Shown here: piece after piece, positions 17,199-26,639 of the stretch
How the letters are laid out: every line of letters begins with the position of its first letter
Position numbering within the stretch: the stretch's first letter is position 1
Source: Chromatiaceae bacterium
GTDB lineage: Bacteria; Pseudomonadota; Gammaproteobacteria; Chromatiales; Chromatiaceae
DNA length: 46,178 bases
Assembly (NCBI GenBank): GCA_024639005.1
Contig: JAHEJD010000001.1
Location: 72,450-118,627, forward strand
Direction: 5' to 3'
Notes under the pieces: model-generated
Told to the model about the DNA's origin: nothing
The model's database searches: none
Seen by the model: only the letters and a program-made list of their open reading frames with translations
Made by a program: the position numbers and the translations under genes

Positions 17199-17445
17199 GG
17201 CTCTTGCGCAAACCGACAGCGTTTACGACCTTGTCCATGCCGACCACCAGCACCCAAAAGACCTCCACGAAGGTGATCACGCCGAGCAGCAGCGCCAGCA
17301 TGATGGCCGGCGATATGGCCATTGCGATCATGGCGTGGACATCCAGAAGGTGAATCGTTGCGCCCGCGATTAGCGCGTATAGAACCGAGAGTTCAACCAG
17401 CGATTGATTCCATCCGGATTCGGCAAAGGTTTTCGGTTTGTGCAT
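17188..17445 (-). CDS. Small membrane protein, 85 aa, unknown
   Basis: I do not recognise the family. The N terminus is polar (MHKPKTFAESGWNQSLVE) and followed by two to three hydrophobic stretches (VLYALIAGATIHLLD, IAMAISPAIMLALLLGVITFV, EVFWVLVVGM), so a small inner-membrane protein is likely. The hydrophobic pattern and the short charged tail argue for a real gene. The start ATG at 17445 has only a weak purine-rich upstream stretch. It is convergent with the DHOD-like gene and divergent from the YjdF-like gene. The 190 bp upstream hold no other gene I can support. Confidence 0.6.
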   Translation of the reverse strand: MHKPKTFAESGWNQSLVELSVLYALIAGATIHLLDVHAMIAMAISPAIMLALLLGVITFVEVFWVLVVGMDKVVNAVGLRKSPLT

Positions 17446-17636
17446 GTCTCGTTCTCATAACGGGGTTGGTGTTGGAGACTGTAGTGCCATGTCGCAGGAC
17501 GGTGAATGGAACTGATTCGCATTTTCGACAGCGCTGGTGACCGGCAACACGCGTCAATGCGCAGCAGTACGCACTTGTGCAGGAGATTGATTCTGTCCTC
17601 GACTTCTGACCCGGATTCGATGGCATAGGTACCGCC

Positions 17637-18281
17637 GTGCAGCCTGTGGTTCGCCCCTATTTTCCCGCCACTGTCGCAGTCGTGTTCGTCGTATATTTCG
17701 CCGTGCTGGCGATCGACCCCAGATCACGCGAGGTGTGGATCGCAGAGATAATTCCGATCGTCCTGGTGTTCACCGGTTTGGTGATTTCCTATCGCCATTT
17801 CCGCTTTAGCAACCTTGCTTATGGATTCATGGCTGTGTGGATGTTCTGGCACACGCTTGGCGCGCACTTTACCTTTGCCCACGTTCCCTTCGACTGGCTA
17901 AACGCCCTGGTCGGCGGCACTCGCAACCACTTCGATCGCATCAGTCATTTCACCGTCGGTTTCTATGCTTTCCCGACCACGGAGTGGCTGTTGCGACGCG
18001 GTCACTGCCGGCTGATACCAGCGACGGTGTTCGGCCTGTTACTGGTGATGAGCATCGCGGCGGCCTATGAGATTGTCGAATGGTGGTTCGCCGTGTTGGC
18101 CGACGCCGATGCCGGTCTGGAGTTTCTTGGCTCCCAGGGCGACGTCTGGGATGCACAGAAGGACATGCTGGCGGACACGCTTGGCGCAGTCTTTGCGCTG
18201 ACGGTATATCTCTTGATTAGACCGGATCGCGACCCGGCGCTCACCGGCAGGACGGCACAAACAGACCACCGTCAGCCTTAG
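17637..18281 (+). CDS. DUF2238 / YjdF-family inner-membrane protein
   Basis: A 214-residue polytopic membrane protein similar to E. coli YjdF. The family-specific features are RNHFDRISHFTVGF in the middle and AAYEIVEWWFAVL followed by LGSQGDVWDAQKDMLADTLGA near the C terminus. Five to six membrane segments are visible. The function of the family is unknown. The GTG at 17637 is the only suitable start. A strong 12-base hairpin directly after the stop (18283-18313) probably ends the transcript. Confidence 0.85.
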   Translation: MQPVVRPYFPATVAVVFVVYFAVLAIDPRSREVWIAEIIPIVLVFTGLVISYRHFRFSNLAYGFMAVWMFWHTLGAHFTFAHVPFDWLNALVGGTRNHFDRISHFTVGFYAFPTTEWLLRRGHCRLIPATVFGLLLVMSIAAAYEIVEWWFAVLADADAGLEFLGSQGDVWDAQKDMLADTLGAVFALTVYLLIRPDRDPALTGRTAQTDHRQP

Positions 18282-18282
18282 A

Positions 18283-18313
18283 CGATGTGACAGCCCCCAA
18301 TGCTGTCACATCG
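18283..18313 (+). terminator. 12-bp perfect hairpin after the YjdF-like gene
   Basis: CGATGTGACAGC (18283-18294) pairs perfectly with GCTGTCACATCG (18302-18313) around a seven-base loop, starting one base after the TAG stop. There is no T-run, so it may be a rho-assisted stop or mRNA-stabilising stem. The remaining 165 bp to the FIST gene hold nothing I can support. Confidence 0.5.
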
Positions 18314-18478
18314 AACATTGAAAAGGCATTCCGGAGAACGAGATTCGCGCTGGTCGTCGGCCCTTCGCGGAGATCGGTCCAGTAAGCCTGCACATACTTC
18401 AGTCACCGCCGTTTCGGCCGACCTAACTTACTGATAAACAACCGTTGGCCTGGAACGGACTGCCCGGAGTAGCGTGGC

Positions 18479-19624
18479 ATGGAAATCTCATTACATCGGT
18501 TCAACGCCGACAGCGGCTGGGATAGCACGCCGAACGGAGGCCTGGACTCAGACCAGACCCTGTTGATCGTCTTTGCAACGTCGCAGCCGACGCCAACGGT
18601 AGCGCATCAGCTGGCCGAGCTGCGGCAGACCTTCCCAAGCGCAACCCTCATCGGGTGCTCTTCCTCCGGCGAGATCTATGGCGAGGATCTGCACGATGAC
18701 GGTATCGTGCTGGCAGCCATGCGTTTCGCCCACACACGCATCAGGCTGGCCCATACGAGGGTCGACTCCGCCCAGGAATCCGCCGCAGCCGGCAGGGCCA
18801 TGGCCGAACAACTCCGAGCCGATGACCTGACCGCGGTATTCACGCTGACCGACGGCCTGCTGCTCAACGGCTCGGCCTATGTGGAGGCCCTCGGCGAGGC
18901 GCTGCCTGAAGATGTCGTGGTGACCGGTGGACTGGCCGGGGACGCCGACCGGTTTGAGCGGACATGGATTCTGTATGACGGCGAAATCGCCACCGGCGAG
19001 GTTGCGGCCGTTGGCCTGTATGGTGACGCACTACGTGTCGCCCATGGCTCGCGCGGCGGCTGGGACCTACTGGGGCGCGAGCGAGAGGTAACGCGCTCAC
19101 AGGATAACGTGCTCTATTCGCTGGACGGCCAACCGGCGCTGCAGGTGTACAAGAAATATCTCGGCGAACGCGCCTCGGGCCTACCGGCCACCGGTCTGTT
19201 GTTCCCACTCGCGATTCGCAACCTGGAAGACATGGATGGCGTCACTGTTCGGAGCATTGTCGGGGTGGACGAAGAGAGACAATCCATTACCTTTGCCGGG
19301 GATGTCCCGGAGGGGCGTATGGTCAAACTGATGCGCGCCAATTTCGACCGCCTCGTAGACGGCGCAGCGAGTGCCGCAGAGCGAATTCAACTCGCAGATT
19401 ATCCTGGCGGTCCTGCGCTGTGTGTCGCCATCAGTTGCGTGGGGCGACGCCTGGTGCTGGGGCCACGTGTCGAAGAAGAAATCGAGGCGGTAAAGGAAAG
19501 CCTGCCCGTCGAGGTGGGTCAGATCGGTTATTACTCGTACGGAGAGATCTCGCCGCTCGCCAGCGGGCGCTGCGATCTGCACAACCAGACCATGACGCTG
19601 ACGATGATCTGGGAGACTGCGTGA
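18479..19624 (+). CDS. FIST-domain sensor protein
   Basis: A 381-residue protein made of FIST_N (about residues 25-215, with [25 protein letters not shown] and [14 protein letters not shown]) and FIST_C (about 220-360, ending [13 protein letters not shown]). FIST is a proposed small-ligand sensory domain found with bacterial signal-transduction outputs. No transmembrane segment or signal peptide is visible, so it is probably cytoplasmic. The TGA stop shares its A with the ATG of the GGDEF-EAL gene, strongly suggesting that the two are co-translated and that FIST supplies the input to cyclic di-GMP turnover. The ligand is unknown. Confidence 0.9.
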   Translation: MEISLHRFNADSGWDSTPNGGLDSDQTLLIVFATSQPTPTVAHQLAELRQTFPSATLIGCSSSGEIYGEDLHDDGIVLAAMRFAHTRIRLAHTRVDSAQESAAAGRAMAEQLRADDLTAVFTLTDGLLLNGSAYVEALGEALPEDVVVTGGLAGDADRFERTWILYDGEIATGEVAAVGLYGDALRVAHGSRGGWDLLGREREVTRSQDNVLYSLDGQPALQVYKKYLGERASGLPATGLLFPLAIRNLEDMDGVTVRSIVGVDEERQSITFAGDVPEGRMVKLMRANFDRLVDGAASAAERIQLADYPGGPALCVAISCVGRRLVLGPRVEEEIEAVKESLPVEVGQIGYYSYGEISPLASGRCDLHNQTMTLTMIWETA

Positions 19625-21507
19625 TGCATCGCCTGTTGGCGCGTCAGGTCAGAAAGCTGGGTATGAAAGCGCACACCCCGCCGGACGCAAGTCAATGGGC
19701 AGTCCTGTTGGACAAGATCTCAGACGCCTATCAGCAGGCAGACAACGATCGCTACACCCTCGAGCGTTCGCTGCAGATCTCCTCGGACGAAATGCAGGAG
19801 CTGTTTCAGCGCCAGAAGGCAACCACCGAAGGGCGTCTGCAGGCGCTGGTGAACGCGTTGCCCGATCTTGTTTTCATGTTGGACGAGGACGGCCGCCACG
19901 TCGAGGTCATCGGCGGTGACGAAAAGAAGCTCTTTCGCCCGATCGCCGAGATCAAGGGGCATCTGCTGTCGGAACTCCTGCCGGCCAACACAGCCGCATT
20001 CTTTCGGCAGGCCATACGTCGATCGCTTCAAAACAGTTGCCTCGAGCTCCTCGAATACACGCTGACGGTGCCCGTGGGAAGGCGCACATTCGAGGGCCGC
20101 ATCATGCCCACCGGCCTCAAGGTGGGCGGCCGTCAGACGGTGGTGTTCGTCGCGCGCGACATCACCGAACTGGCACGTTCCCGCGACGAACTCGAACATA
20201 TCGCGACGCATGACGCGCTGACCGGCCTGCCGAATCGCACCCTGCTCGACGAACGCCTCAGACAGGCGGTCGCCCGCGCTCGTCGTCGACGCAACTATGG
20301 TGCGCTGTTGGTCCTGGACCTCGACCGCTTCAAACAGATCAACGACAGTCTGGGCCATCAGATCGGTGACGAGCTCTTACAGGAAGTGGCCGAGCGGCTC
20401 CGTCGGGCGTGCCGCCAGGAGGATACGATCGTCCGTTTTGGCGGTGATGAATTCGTCATTATCCTCGAGGATCTGCAAGTAGAATCCGCTGCCGCTGGTG
20501 CTGCGCAGCACATCCTTGATGCCTTCGGCGAACCCTTCCGCCTGGCCGGGTTCGAACTCGAGGTCACGGCGAGTGCCGGCATCTGCATGTTCCCTGAGAA
20601 CACGCCCAGGGACGACGAACTGTTGCGACATGCGGACAACGCCATGTATGCGGCAAAGGATGCCGGACGCAACCGCTACGCCTTCTACACCGAAGAGCTG
20701 GGCGGGAATGCCCTTGCCTTTCTGGCCCTGGAGTCCCGTCTGCGCAAGGCCATCGACGACGCAGAGCTGCGTCTGTTCTACCAGCCGCAGTTCAGATTGC
20801 GCGACGGAGCGCTGGTCGGCGTTGAGGCCCTGGTGCGATGGCCGGGTGCGCAACCTGAACATCGCAGCCCCGCGGTCTTCATCCCCGTGGCTGAGATGTC
20901 GGGCCTGATCGAACCGCTGGGTCTCTGGGTGCTCGAGGAGGCCTGCGGCCAAATCGTTCGATGGCAACAAGCCGGCTTTGACTTCGGGCAGGTCGCAATC
21001 AATCTGTCCTGCCGTCAGCTAAACAATCCACTGCTGGCCGAACGCGTCAAACACATCCTCGCTCGCCATCGGGTCGACGGCAGCCTGCTGGAGTTTGAGA
21101 TAACCGAGAGCATGGTGGTTAAAGAAGGGGGCATCGCACACGCCAATCTTGAGGCATTCAATGGCATGGGCATCCGCCTGGCGATCGACGATTTCGGTAC
21201 CGGGCATTCGTCGCTGGTGAATCTAAAGCGCTTCCCCTTGCGTCGCCTGAAGATCGACCGCTCATTCATCGATGGACTGGGCGAGGACTCAAACGACGAG
21301 GCGATAACGTCCGCGAGCATCGCGCTGGCCAAGCAGTTGAAGCTGGAGGTAGTGGCAGAGGGTGTAGAAACCGAAACCCAGGCCGCGTTCCTGCGACGCC
21401 ATGACTGCGAGGTCGTACAGGGCTTTCTATACGCCAAACCCATGCCTGCTGCAGAGATCGATTGGCGCTTTGCGCCAAATGCGACGCTGGGGCGGGGTTC
21501 CGCCTAG
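19624..21507 (+). CDS. PAS-GGDEF-EAL cyclic di-GMP protein
   Basis: A 627-residue protein. Order: helical N terminus (1-70), a PAS-like domain (about 70-190, [21 protein letters not shown]), GGDEF (about 195-350) with intact RFGGDEF and a preceding RQED inhibitory-site motif, then EAL (about 370-615) with [32 protein letters not shown] and AEGVETETQ. Both synthesis and hydrolysis of cyclic di-GMP are therefore possible, in contrast to the degenerate GGDEF gene at 1633-2439. No membrane segment is seen. ATG 19624 overlaps the FIST stop by one base; a longer open frame to 19420 lies inside the FIST gene. It ends head-on against the permease gene with no spacer. Confidence 0.93.
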   Translation: MHRLLARQVRKLGMKAHTPPDASQWAVLLDKISDAYQQADNDRYTLERSLQISSDEMQELFQRQKATTEGRLQALVNALPDLVFMLDEDGRHVEVIGGDEKKLFRPIAEIKGHLLSELLPANTAAFFRQAIRRSLQNSCLELLEYTLTVPVGRRTFEGRIMPTGLKVGGRQTVVFVARDITELARSRDELEHIATHDALTGLPNRTLLDERLRQAVARARRRRNYGALLVLDLDRFKQINDSLGHQIGDELLQEVAERLRRACRQEDTIVRFGGDEFVIILEDLQVESAAAGAAQHILDAFGEPFRLAGFELEVTASAGICMFPENTPRDDELLRHADNAMYAAKDAGRNRYAFYTEELGGNALAFLALESRLRKAIDDAELRLFYQPQFRLRDGALVGVEALVRWPGAQPEHRSPAVFIPVAEMSGLIEPLGLWVLEEACGQIVRWQQAGFDFGQVAINLSCRQLNNPLLAERVKHILARHRVDGSLLEFEITESMVVKEGGIAHANLEAFNGMGIRLAIDDFGTGHSSLVNLKRFPLRRLKIDRSFIDGLGEDSNDEAITSASIALAKQLKLEVVAEGVETETQAAFLRRHDCEVVQGFLYAKPMPAAEIDWRFAPNATLGRGSA

Positions 21508-21515
21508 CTAGGCGG
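21500..21515. terminator. Perfect 16-bp palindrome holding both stop codons
   Basis: CCGCCTAGCTAGGCGG is exactly self-complementary. Its centre consists of the TAG stop of the GGDEF-EAL gene (21505-21507) directly joined to the TAG stop of the convergent permease gene (read from 21510 to 21508). It could act as a minimal bidirectional end signal. Function is inferred. Confidence 0.35.
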
Positions 21516-22818
21516 CCAGCGCCTGATAGCCATGCAGCACCAGGGTATCGACGGCCAGCATGAACAGCGTGAAACCGCCGTTCCAGCGCAGGAAACCGCG
21601 CGGATCGATGCCGTAGCGCCCGTACATTGCCAGGTGCATGCCGGAAAGCGGCGAACTCGATACGCCCGCGGCCCAGGCCATCAGGTAGGTGATGCCCATT
21701 AGGTTGGGATCAGGGGCCAGCGGGGCCAGCAGACCGTGCGCCGTAGCGATGCTGATCACCGGATGCACCCCCGCGGCCGACAGTCCAACCATCAAAGTCA
21801 ACAACAGACTGGCCTCGGTGGCGCCGAACTCGATGATATCCAGCGTAAAGCCGCTGCTGCGCACTGCACTGGAGATACCCGCCGCGAGCACGCCGGCGGC
21901 CAGGAACAGCACCAATTCTCCGGACATCCGCGGCAGCCCGGTGCGGATATGGTCGATCATCCGTGTCCACCCCGCTGCACCGTACCGCAGGCTCAACACC
22001 CCCAGCGTCATCGCCAGGGCCAGTGAGCTGATCAGTGAGAGGATGGGTACTGTCGGCAGGATTACGTGCGCGCTCAGCACCAGAATCGCGAGCAGGGCGG
22101 GAATCCACAGGGCGGCGAAATGCATCGGATAACCGACGAACGTCGGCGCATCTGGCCAACGCGACAGCTGCCAGGCGCTGACCGCCAGGCCCACTGCGGC
22201 CAGCGGCAGGCCGATGCTGGACAGCGTCAGCAGCTGCGCGCCGGGGGCATTGGTCAACGAAATGCCCATCGCAGCAAAGAACGGTGACCAGTGTGCCGCC
22301 AGCGCAAAACCGCGCGACAACACGCTGGCCTGCAGCGGGGTCAGGGGCGCGTTGCGGGACTGACGGTCGCCCAAGATCATTACCGCCGAGAGGTTGATCA
22401 CCGAACCGAACAGGTGCACTCCGAGCAGCGTCCGCCACAGCGCCGCGCGACCGCGCGGATCGGCCTCGTCGGCCTGGGTCTCGGGAAGGGCGATCAACCG
22501 CAGAAAAGTGACGCCGGCCAGCATCGCCAGCATCGCCTGGTTGGTCGCCAGGGCCTTTCCCCACTCAGGCGCCTGGCCCTGGGACCATGCATATCCGAGG
22601 CCGACCGCGCCGACCAGCAGCATGAGCAGCGTCTGCACACGCTGCAGCCCGGTCACCTGCGCAAACAACAGCAGCCCGGCGATCCAGAACGCCGCCCCCG
22701 GCGCCGCCGGCGGCAGCCCACTGTCCAGGCCATGCATCACCGACAGCACAATGGCGACAAGCAGCAACCAGCCGGCCAGCTCGGTGCGGCCCTGTGCGAG
22801 ACGCCGCGTCGATTCCAT
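21508..22818 (-). CDS. Polytopic membrane permease, ion-transporter-like
   Basis: A 436-residue protein with roughly eleven or twelve hydrophobic segments. The late block GVHPVISIATAHGLLAPLAPDP followed by YLMAWAAGVSSSPLSG resembles the paired re-entrant Gly/Ser/Pro-rich loops of ion-transporter-superfamily permeases (the DctM, ArsB and CitM groups). I cannot name the substrate or a precise family. Its start at 22818 precedes a positively charged, short cytoplasmic N terminus (MESTRRLAQGRTELAG). There is no adjacent periplasmic binding protein or small subunit, so it is not a classical TRAP system. Confidence 0.7.
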   Translation of the reverse strand: MESTRRLAQGRTELAGWLLLVAIVLSVMHGLDSGLPPAAPGAAFWIAGLLLFAQVTGLQRVQTLLMLLVGAVGLGYAWSQGQAPEWGKALATNQAMLAMLAGVTFLRLIALPETQADEADPRGRAALWRTLLGVHLFGSVINLSAVMILGDRQSRNAPLTPLQASVLSRGFALAAHWSPFFAAMGISLTNAPGAQLLTLSSIGLPLAAVGLAVSAWQLSRWPDAPTFVGYPMHFAALWIPALLAILVLSAHVILPTVPILSLISSLALAMTLGVLSLRYGAAGWTRMIDHIRTGLPRMSGELVLFLAAGVLAAGISSAVRSSGFTLDIIEFGATEASLLLTLMVGLSAAGVHPVISIATAHGLLAPLAPDPNLMGITYLMAWAAGVSSSPLSGMHLAMYGRYGIDPRGFLRWNGGFTLFMLAVDTLVLHGYQALAA

Positions 22819-22853
22819 CCATCAAGCATACCCGTTGACCGCGCCTTAGGTGG

Positions 22854-23006
22854 AATGGCACTTGGCCGTGAGGAATGTGGGGCGCTCCGGGGGTTCGGGC
22901 CGAGGGCGTCTGCAGCAAGGATGCTGCAGTCGAGTCTCCAGGGACGGATTCACGGCGCCCATCGGAGCGAATCCGCCGGGGCGCAAGCCCTTGACTGAGT
23001 GCCATT
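22854..23006. repeat. 153-bp structured element with inverted ends
   Basis: AATGGCACT (22854-22862) is matched by AGTGCCATT (22998-23006), a perfect nine-base terminal inverted repeat. Inside are two further stems: CTGCAGCA-AGGA-TGCTGCAG (22910-22929) and CGGATTC...GAATCCG (22945-22951 with 22969-22975). It lies in the 357-bp gap between the permease and DUF971 genes, with no convincing ORF. It could be a non-autonomous mobile repeat or a structured RNA. The rest of the gap (23007-23175) shows no gene. Confidence 0.55.
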
Positions 23007-23175
23007 GGGCTTATCCCGCGTAATCGCCGACAATTTTTGGGCGAACAGCGTACCCCGGGGACGTTAAACTCATCGTGGATGAGAGGGCAGGCATCCCCTG
23101 GATTGTGCAGGCCGAGGACTGTGCCGGTCTCTCCCCGTCACCGTTGAAACAGATCCGCCTGCCGAGGTCAGCAGC

Positions 23176-23544
23176 ATGAACATTCCCACACCCACTGAAC
23201 TGAACCTGCATCGTATGTCGCGCGTGCTCGAGGTCAGCTTCGCGGACGGTGCCAATTTCAAGCTGCCGGCCGAATACCTTCGGGTTTATTCACCCTCTGC
23301 CGAGGTTGCCGGTCACGGCCCCGGCCAGCGCAAGGTACCGTTGGGCAAAGAGGGCGTGAATATCGATCGCATTGAGCCGGTCGGTAATTATGCCGTGGTT
23401 CTGCACTTCGACGACGATCACAACACGGGGATCTACTCCTGGGAAACGCTGTACAATCTCGGCAAGCATTACGATGACCTTTGGGCGCAGTACCTCGAGG
23501 AGCTGAAGGAAAAAGGCTATACGCGGAAAGAGCCCGCCGCCTGA
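23176..23544 (+). CDS. DUF971 family protein (GBBH-like N-terminal domain)
   Basis: A 122-residue protein of the DUF971 group, related to the N-terminal domain of gamma-butyrobetaine hydroxylase. Typical sequence: RVLEVSFADGANFKLPAEYLRVYSPSAEV followed by GNYAVVLHFDDDHNTGIYSWETLY. The isolated domain is common in proteobacteria and often encoded next to ubiE or hslU; a cluster-related role is suspected for relatives but is not established. The start ATG at 23176 is preceded by GAGG. It is 39 bases before ubiE and probably co-transcribed. Confidence 0.92.
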   Translation: MNIPTPTELNLHRMSRVLEVSFADGANFKLPAEYLRVYSPSAEVAGHGPGQRKVPLGKEGVNIDRIEPVGNYAVVLHFDDDHNTGIYSWETLYNLGKHYDDLWAQYLEELKEKGYTRKEPAA

Positions 23545-23583
23545 TCTCTCGCCTGGGTCCACGAAGACGCAGGACCTGCAGCA

Positions 23584-24336
23584 ATGGCAGACAAAGACGA
23601 CAGCACGCATTTCGGTTACCGCGCGGTCGGAGCGGACGAAAAGGCCGGCCTTGTGCGCGGCGTATTCGACTCAGTCGCCAGCCGCTACGATCTGATGAAC
23701 GACCTGATGTCGTTCGGGGCCCATCGCCTCTGGAAACGCTTTGCGATAGAGCTGACCGGGGTGCGCGCCGGCCAGCGGATCCTGGACCTCGCCTCCGGCA
23801 CGGGTGATCTAGCCGACCGCATGGCCGACCTGGTCGGCCCCGAGGGCTGGGTGTTGATGACCGACATCAATGCGGCGATGCTGGCCGTCGGTCGAGATCG
23901 CATGATCGATCGGGGTCACGTGGGCAATCTTTGCTACGCCCAGGTGGATGCCGAGGCGCTGCCGTTCCCCGAAGACAGCTTCGATCTAGTCACCGTCGCG
24001 TTCGGCCTGCGCAACGTCACGCACAAGGGCAAGGCCTTACGCGCGATGTACCAGGTGCTCAAACCCGGTGGCAGGGCGCTGATCCTGGAGTTTTCCAAGC
24101 CGGTGAACAGGCCTCTTGAAAGACTCTACGATCTGTATTCCTTCAGCATACTGCCCCGCATGGGTAGTTTGGTGGCCAAGGACGCCGACAGTTATCGCTA
24201 CCTGGCCGAGTCGATCCGCATGCACCCGGATCAGGAGACCCTGAAAGGCATGCTGGAAGAGGTCGGTTTCGAGCGCTGCGACGTGCATAACCTGACCGGT
24301 GGCATCGTCGCAGTGCACCGCGGTTTCAAACTTTAG
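23584..24336 (+). CDS. ubiE: Ubiquinone/menaquinone C-methyltransferase UbiE
   Basis: Adds the C2 methyl group to the benzoquinol ring in ubiquinone synthesis (and to demethylmenaquinol where present). The 250-residue protein shows [25 protein letters not shown], AdoMet motif [14 protein letters not shown], and the UbiE-specific C-terminal blocks [44 protein letters not shown] (read here as [10 protein letters not shown]...) and [11 protein letters not shown]. Length and motifs are standard. It is followed six bases later by ubiJ and then ubiB, the usual ubiE-ubiJ-ubiB operon order of gammaproteobacteria, so aerobic respiration through ubiquinone is expected. Confidence 0.97.
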   Translation: MADKDDSTHFGYRAVGADEKAGLVRGVFDSVASRYDLMNDLMSFGAHRLWKRFAIELTGVRAGQRILDLASGTGDLADRMADLVGPEGWVLMTDINAAMLAVGRDRMIDRGHVGNLCYAQVDAEALPFPEDSFDLVTVAFGLRNVTHKGKALRAMYQVLKPGGRALILEFSKPVNRPLERLYDLYSFSILPRMGSLVAKDADSYRYLAESIRMHPDQETLKGMLEEVGFERCDVHNLTGGIVAVHRGFKL

Positions 24337-24342
24337 CTCGGA

Positions 24343-24969
24343 ATGACGATCCGCGACCTTGCGCTGGAGGGCCTGGAGCAGGTACTCAACCGGGTAATCG
24401 GCCTCGATCCTGATGCCGGCGAGCGCCTGGCCGCGCTGCATGGACGAAGTATCCGCATCGACCTGCGCGGCACCGGGATTCAGTGGATCTTTGTCCCTGC
24501 CCATGACGGCCGCCTGCGCGTCCTCGGGAGTCTGGAGGACGAGCCGGACTGCACCTTAGCCGGCAGCCCGCTCGATCTGCTGCGCGCCAGCGCCAAAGAC
24601 GCGGGGGCGAAGCAGCTGTTTGCCGGCCGCGTGCAGATCGAGGGCGACACCGGCCTGGCGCAGCGCTTCAGCGAGCTCTTGGCCGATCTCGATATCGACT
24701 GGGAGGAGCAGCTGTCTCACCTCACCGGTGATATCGCCGCACATGAGATCGGGCGCGGCATACGCGCCGCATCGCGGGAAGGCGCGCGTATGCGCCGTAG
24801 CAGCGAGCAGATCCTGTCGGAATACCTGACTGAAGAGGCGCGCCTGCTGCCGCACCGCTTTGAGGTCGAGGATTTCATCGCCGATGTCGATATCCTGCGC
24901 GATGACGCCGAGCGACTGGCCGCGCGTATCGCCCTGCTGGAAAAACGACGCCACGGCGGCCGGGCGTGA
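24343..24969 (+). CDS. ubiJ: Ubiquinone biosynthesis accessory factor UbiJ
   Basis: A 208-residue UbiJ homologue: an N-terminal SCP2-type lipid-binding domain (about 15-115, including VLGSLEDEPDCTLAGSPLDLL and LFAGRVQIEGDTGLAQRFSELL) and a C-terminal helical/coiled part (about 130-205). UbiJ binds ubiquinone intermediates and organises the soluble Ubi complex. The ATG at 24343 is six bases past ubiE. Its stop overlaps the ubiB GTG (GTGA), a four-base overlap that implies translational coupling. Confidence 0.93.
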   Translation: MTIRDLALEGLEQVLNRVIGLDPDAGERLAALHGRSIRIDLRGTGIQWIFVPAHDGRLRVLGSLEDEPDCTLAGSPLDLLRASAKDAGAKQLFAGRVQIEGDTGLAQRFSELLADLDIDWEEQLSHLTGDIAAHEIGRGIRAASREGARMRRSSEQILSEYLTEEARLLPHRFEVEDFIADVDILRDDAERLAARIALLEKRRHGGRA

Positions 24970-26606
24970 TCCCGGTAGGTGAAAGCCTGCGGGTCGCCCA
25001 TATCGCCTGGGTGCTGATGCGCCACGGCCTGGACGATATCGTCCTCGAGGCGCACCTGTTTCGACCCATTCGATTCTTTCGCTTCCTATCGCCGTTCTAT
25101 TGGGGCCCGAAACCGCCTCGCGCCGTCCGTATCCGGCGCGCACTCGAGGATCTCGGCCCGATCTATGTGAAATTCGGTCAGATCGTCTCCACGCGGCGCG
25201 ACCTGCTGCCCGATGACATCGCACTGGAACTGAACAAGCTGCGCGACCAGGTGCCGCCATTCCCTGGCGAACAGGCCCGCGCAATCATCGAAAAGGCACT
25301 CGGCCGGCCCGTCGGGGATCTGTTTGCCGCGTTCGACAGCCAGCCACTGGCCTCAGCGTCGATCGCCCAGGTACACGCCGCCACACTGCACAATGGGCGC
25401 AAGGTCGTGATCAAGGTAGTGCGCCCAGGGATCGAAAAGACGATCCAGCGCGACATTGATCTATTGTTCACCATCGCGCGTCTGGCCCGCAAATATTCGC
25501 GCCAGGCCAGGCGCCTGCGCCCTGTCGAGGTGGTCGAGGAATACGACAAGACGATCCACGACGAACTCGACCTGATGCGCGAAGCCGCCAACGCCGCCTT
25601 GCTGCGACGCAACTTTGCCGACGGCAAGCTGCTGTATGTCCCCGAGACCTACTGGGACTACACGCGCGAAAACGTGATGGTGCAGGAGCGCATCTACGGC
25701 ATTCCCGTCGACCATGTCGATGAACTCAGGGCCGCCGGGGTCGATATGCGGACGCTCGGCGAGCGTGGCGTGGAGATCTTTTTCACCCAGGTATTCCGCG
25801 ACAACTTCTTTCACGCAGACATGCATCCGGGGAATATCTTCGTCCGCGCCGACGGCACCTACATCGGAGTGGATTTCGGCATCATGGGCACCCTGACCGC
25901 GGCCGATCAACGCTACCTCGCCGAAAACCTGCTGGCCTTTTTCCATCGTGACTATCGCAGGGTGGCCGAGTTGCATGTCGAGTCGGGCTGGGTGCCGCGC
26001 GATACCCGCGTGGAAGACTTCGAGGCCGCGATCCGCACGGTATCGGAACCGATCTGGGAAAAACCGATCAGCGAGATCTCGTTTGGGCATTTTTTGCTGC
26101 GCCTGTTTCAGGTCGCACGGCGCTTCAATATGGAGATACAGCCGCAGCTGGTGCTGCTGCAGAAGACACTGCTGAATATTGAGGGCCTGGGACGCACCTT
26201 GTATCCGGAGCTCGACCTGTGGACTACCGCAAAACCGTTCATGGAGCGCTGGATGTCCGAGCAGGTCGGCCCAAAGGCCTTCCTGCGGCGCGTGAGCGCA
26301 TCCTTTCCGCAGCTGTCCGAGGACCTGCCTGAGGTCCCGTTGCTGATGCACCGCCTGCTGCGCCAAGCGGTCGACGGAGGCCTCAAGGTGGAGTCGCAGT
26401 CCGCACAGCTGGAAGAGGTCCGGCATGCCATCCGCGGCAGCAGCCGATTGACCCGATTGGGCATTGCGGGCGGCACGCTGATACTCGCCGGTGTACTGGC
26501 TATCGGTATACTCGACCCCGCACTGCTGGGCTTCTCACCGCTGTGGCCCGGCATCGGTGCCAGCGGCCTTGGGCTGTTGCTACTGGCCTGGTCACTGCTG
26601 GGCTGA
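24966..26606 (+). CDS. ubiB: UbiB atypical kinase-like protein
   Basis: An ABC1/ADCK-type ATPase needed for ubiquinone synthesis, probably extracting or handling intermediates at the membrane. 546 residues. The family K-x-G-Q motif is in YVKFGQIVSTRRDLLP (about residue 72), the alanine-rich loop in ASASIAQVHAATL, the catalytic-type block in HADMHPGNIFVR and the metal-binding D-F-G in VDFGIMG. Two C-terminal transmembrane helices (LGIAGGTLILAGVLAIGIL and IGASGLGLLLLAWSLLG) anchor it. The start is GTG 24966, overlapping the ubiJ stop. It ends convergent with the secreted-protein gene on the opposite strand. Confidence 0.96.
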   Translation: MIPVGESLRVAHIAWVLMRHGLDDIVLEAHLFRPIRFFRFLSPFYWGPKPPRAVRIRRALEDLGPIYVKFGQIVSTRRDLLPDDIALELNKLRDQVPPFPGEQARAIIEKALGRPVGDLFAAFDSQPLASASIAQVHAATLHNGRKVVIKVVRPGIEKTIQRDIDLLFTIARLARKYSRQARRLRPVEVVEEYDKTIHDELDLMREAANAALLRRNFADGKLLYVPETYWDYTRENVMVQERIYGIPVDHVDELRAAGVDMRTLGERGVEIFFTQVFRDNFFHADMHPGNIFVRADGTYIGVDFGIMGTLTAADQRYLAENLLAFFHRDYRRVAELHVESGWVPRDTRVEDFEAAIRTVSEPIWEKPISEISFGHFLLRLFQVARRFNMEIQPQLVLLQKTLLNIEGLGRTLYPELDLWTTAKPFMERWMSEQVGPKAFLRRVSASFPQLSEDLPEVPLLMHRLLRQAVDGGLKVESQSAQLEEVRHAIRGSSRLTRLGIAGGTLILAGVLAIGILDPALLGFSPLWPGIGASGLGLLLLAWSLLG

Positions 26607-26639
26607 TCGAGCTCCGGGCGGACGGGGGGCGGGCGAGGT

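Noticed and set aside
17446-17636. Minus-strand ORF (17393-17626) in the gap before the YjdF-like gene
   Set aside because: Overlaps the better-supported small membrane gene, has unusual Cys/Arg/Ser-rich composition and no start signal.
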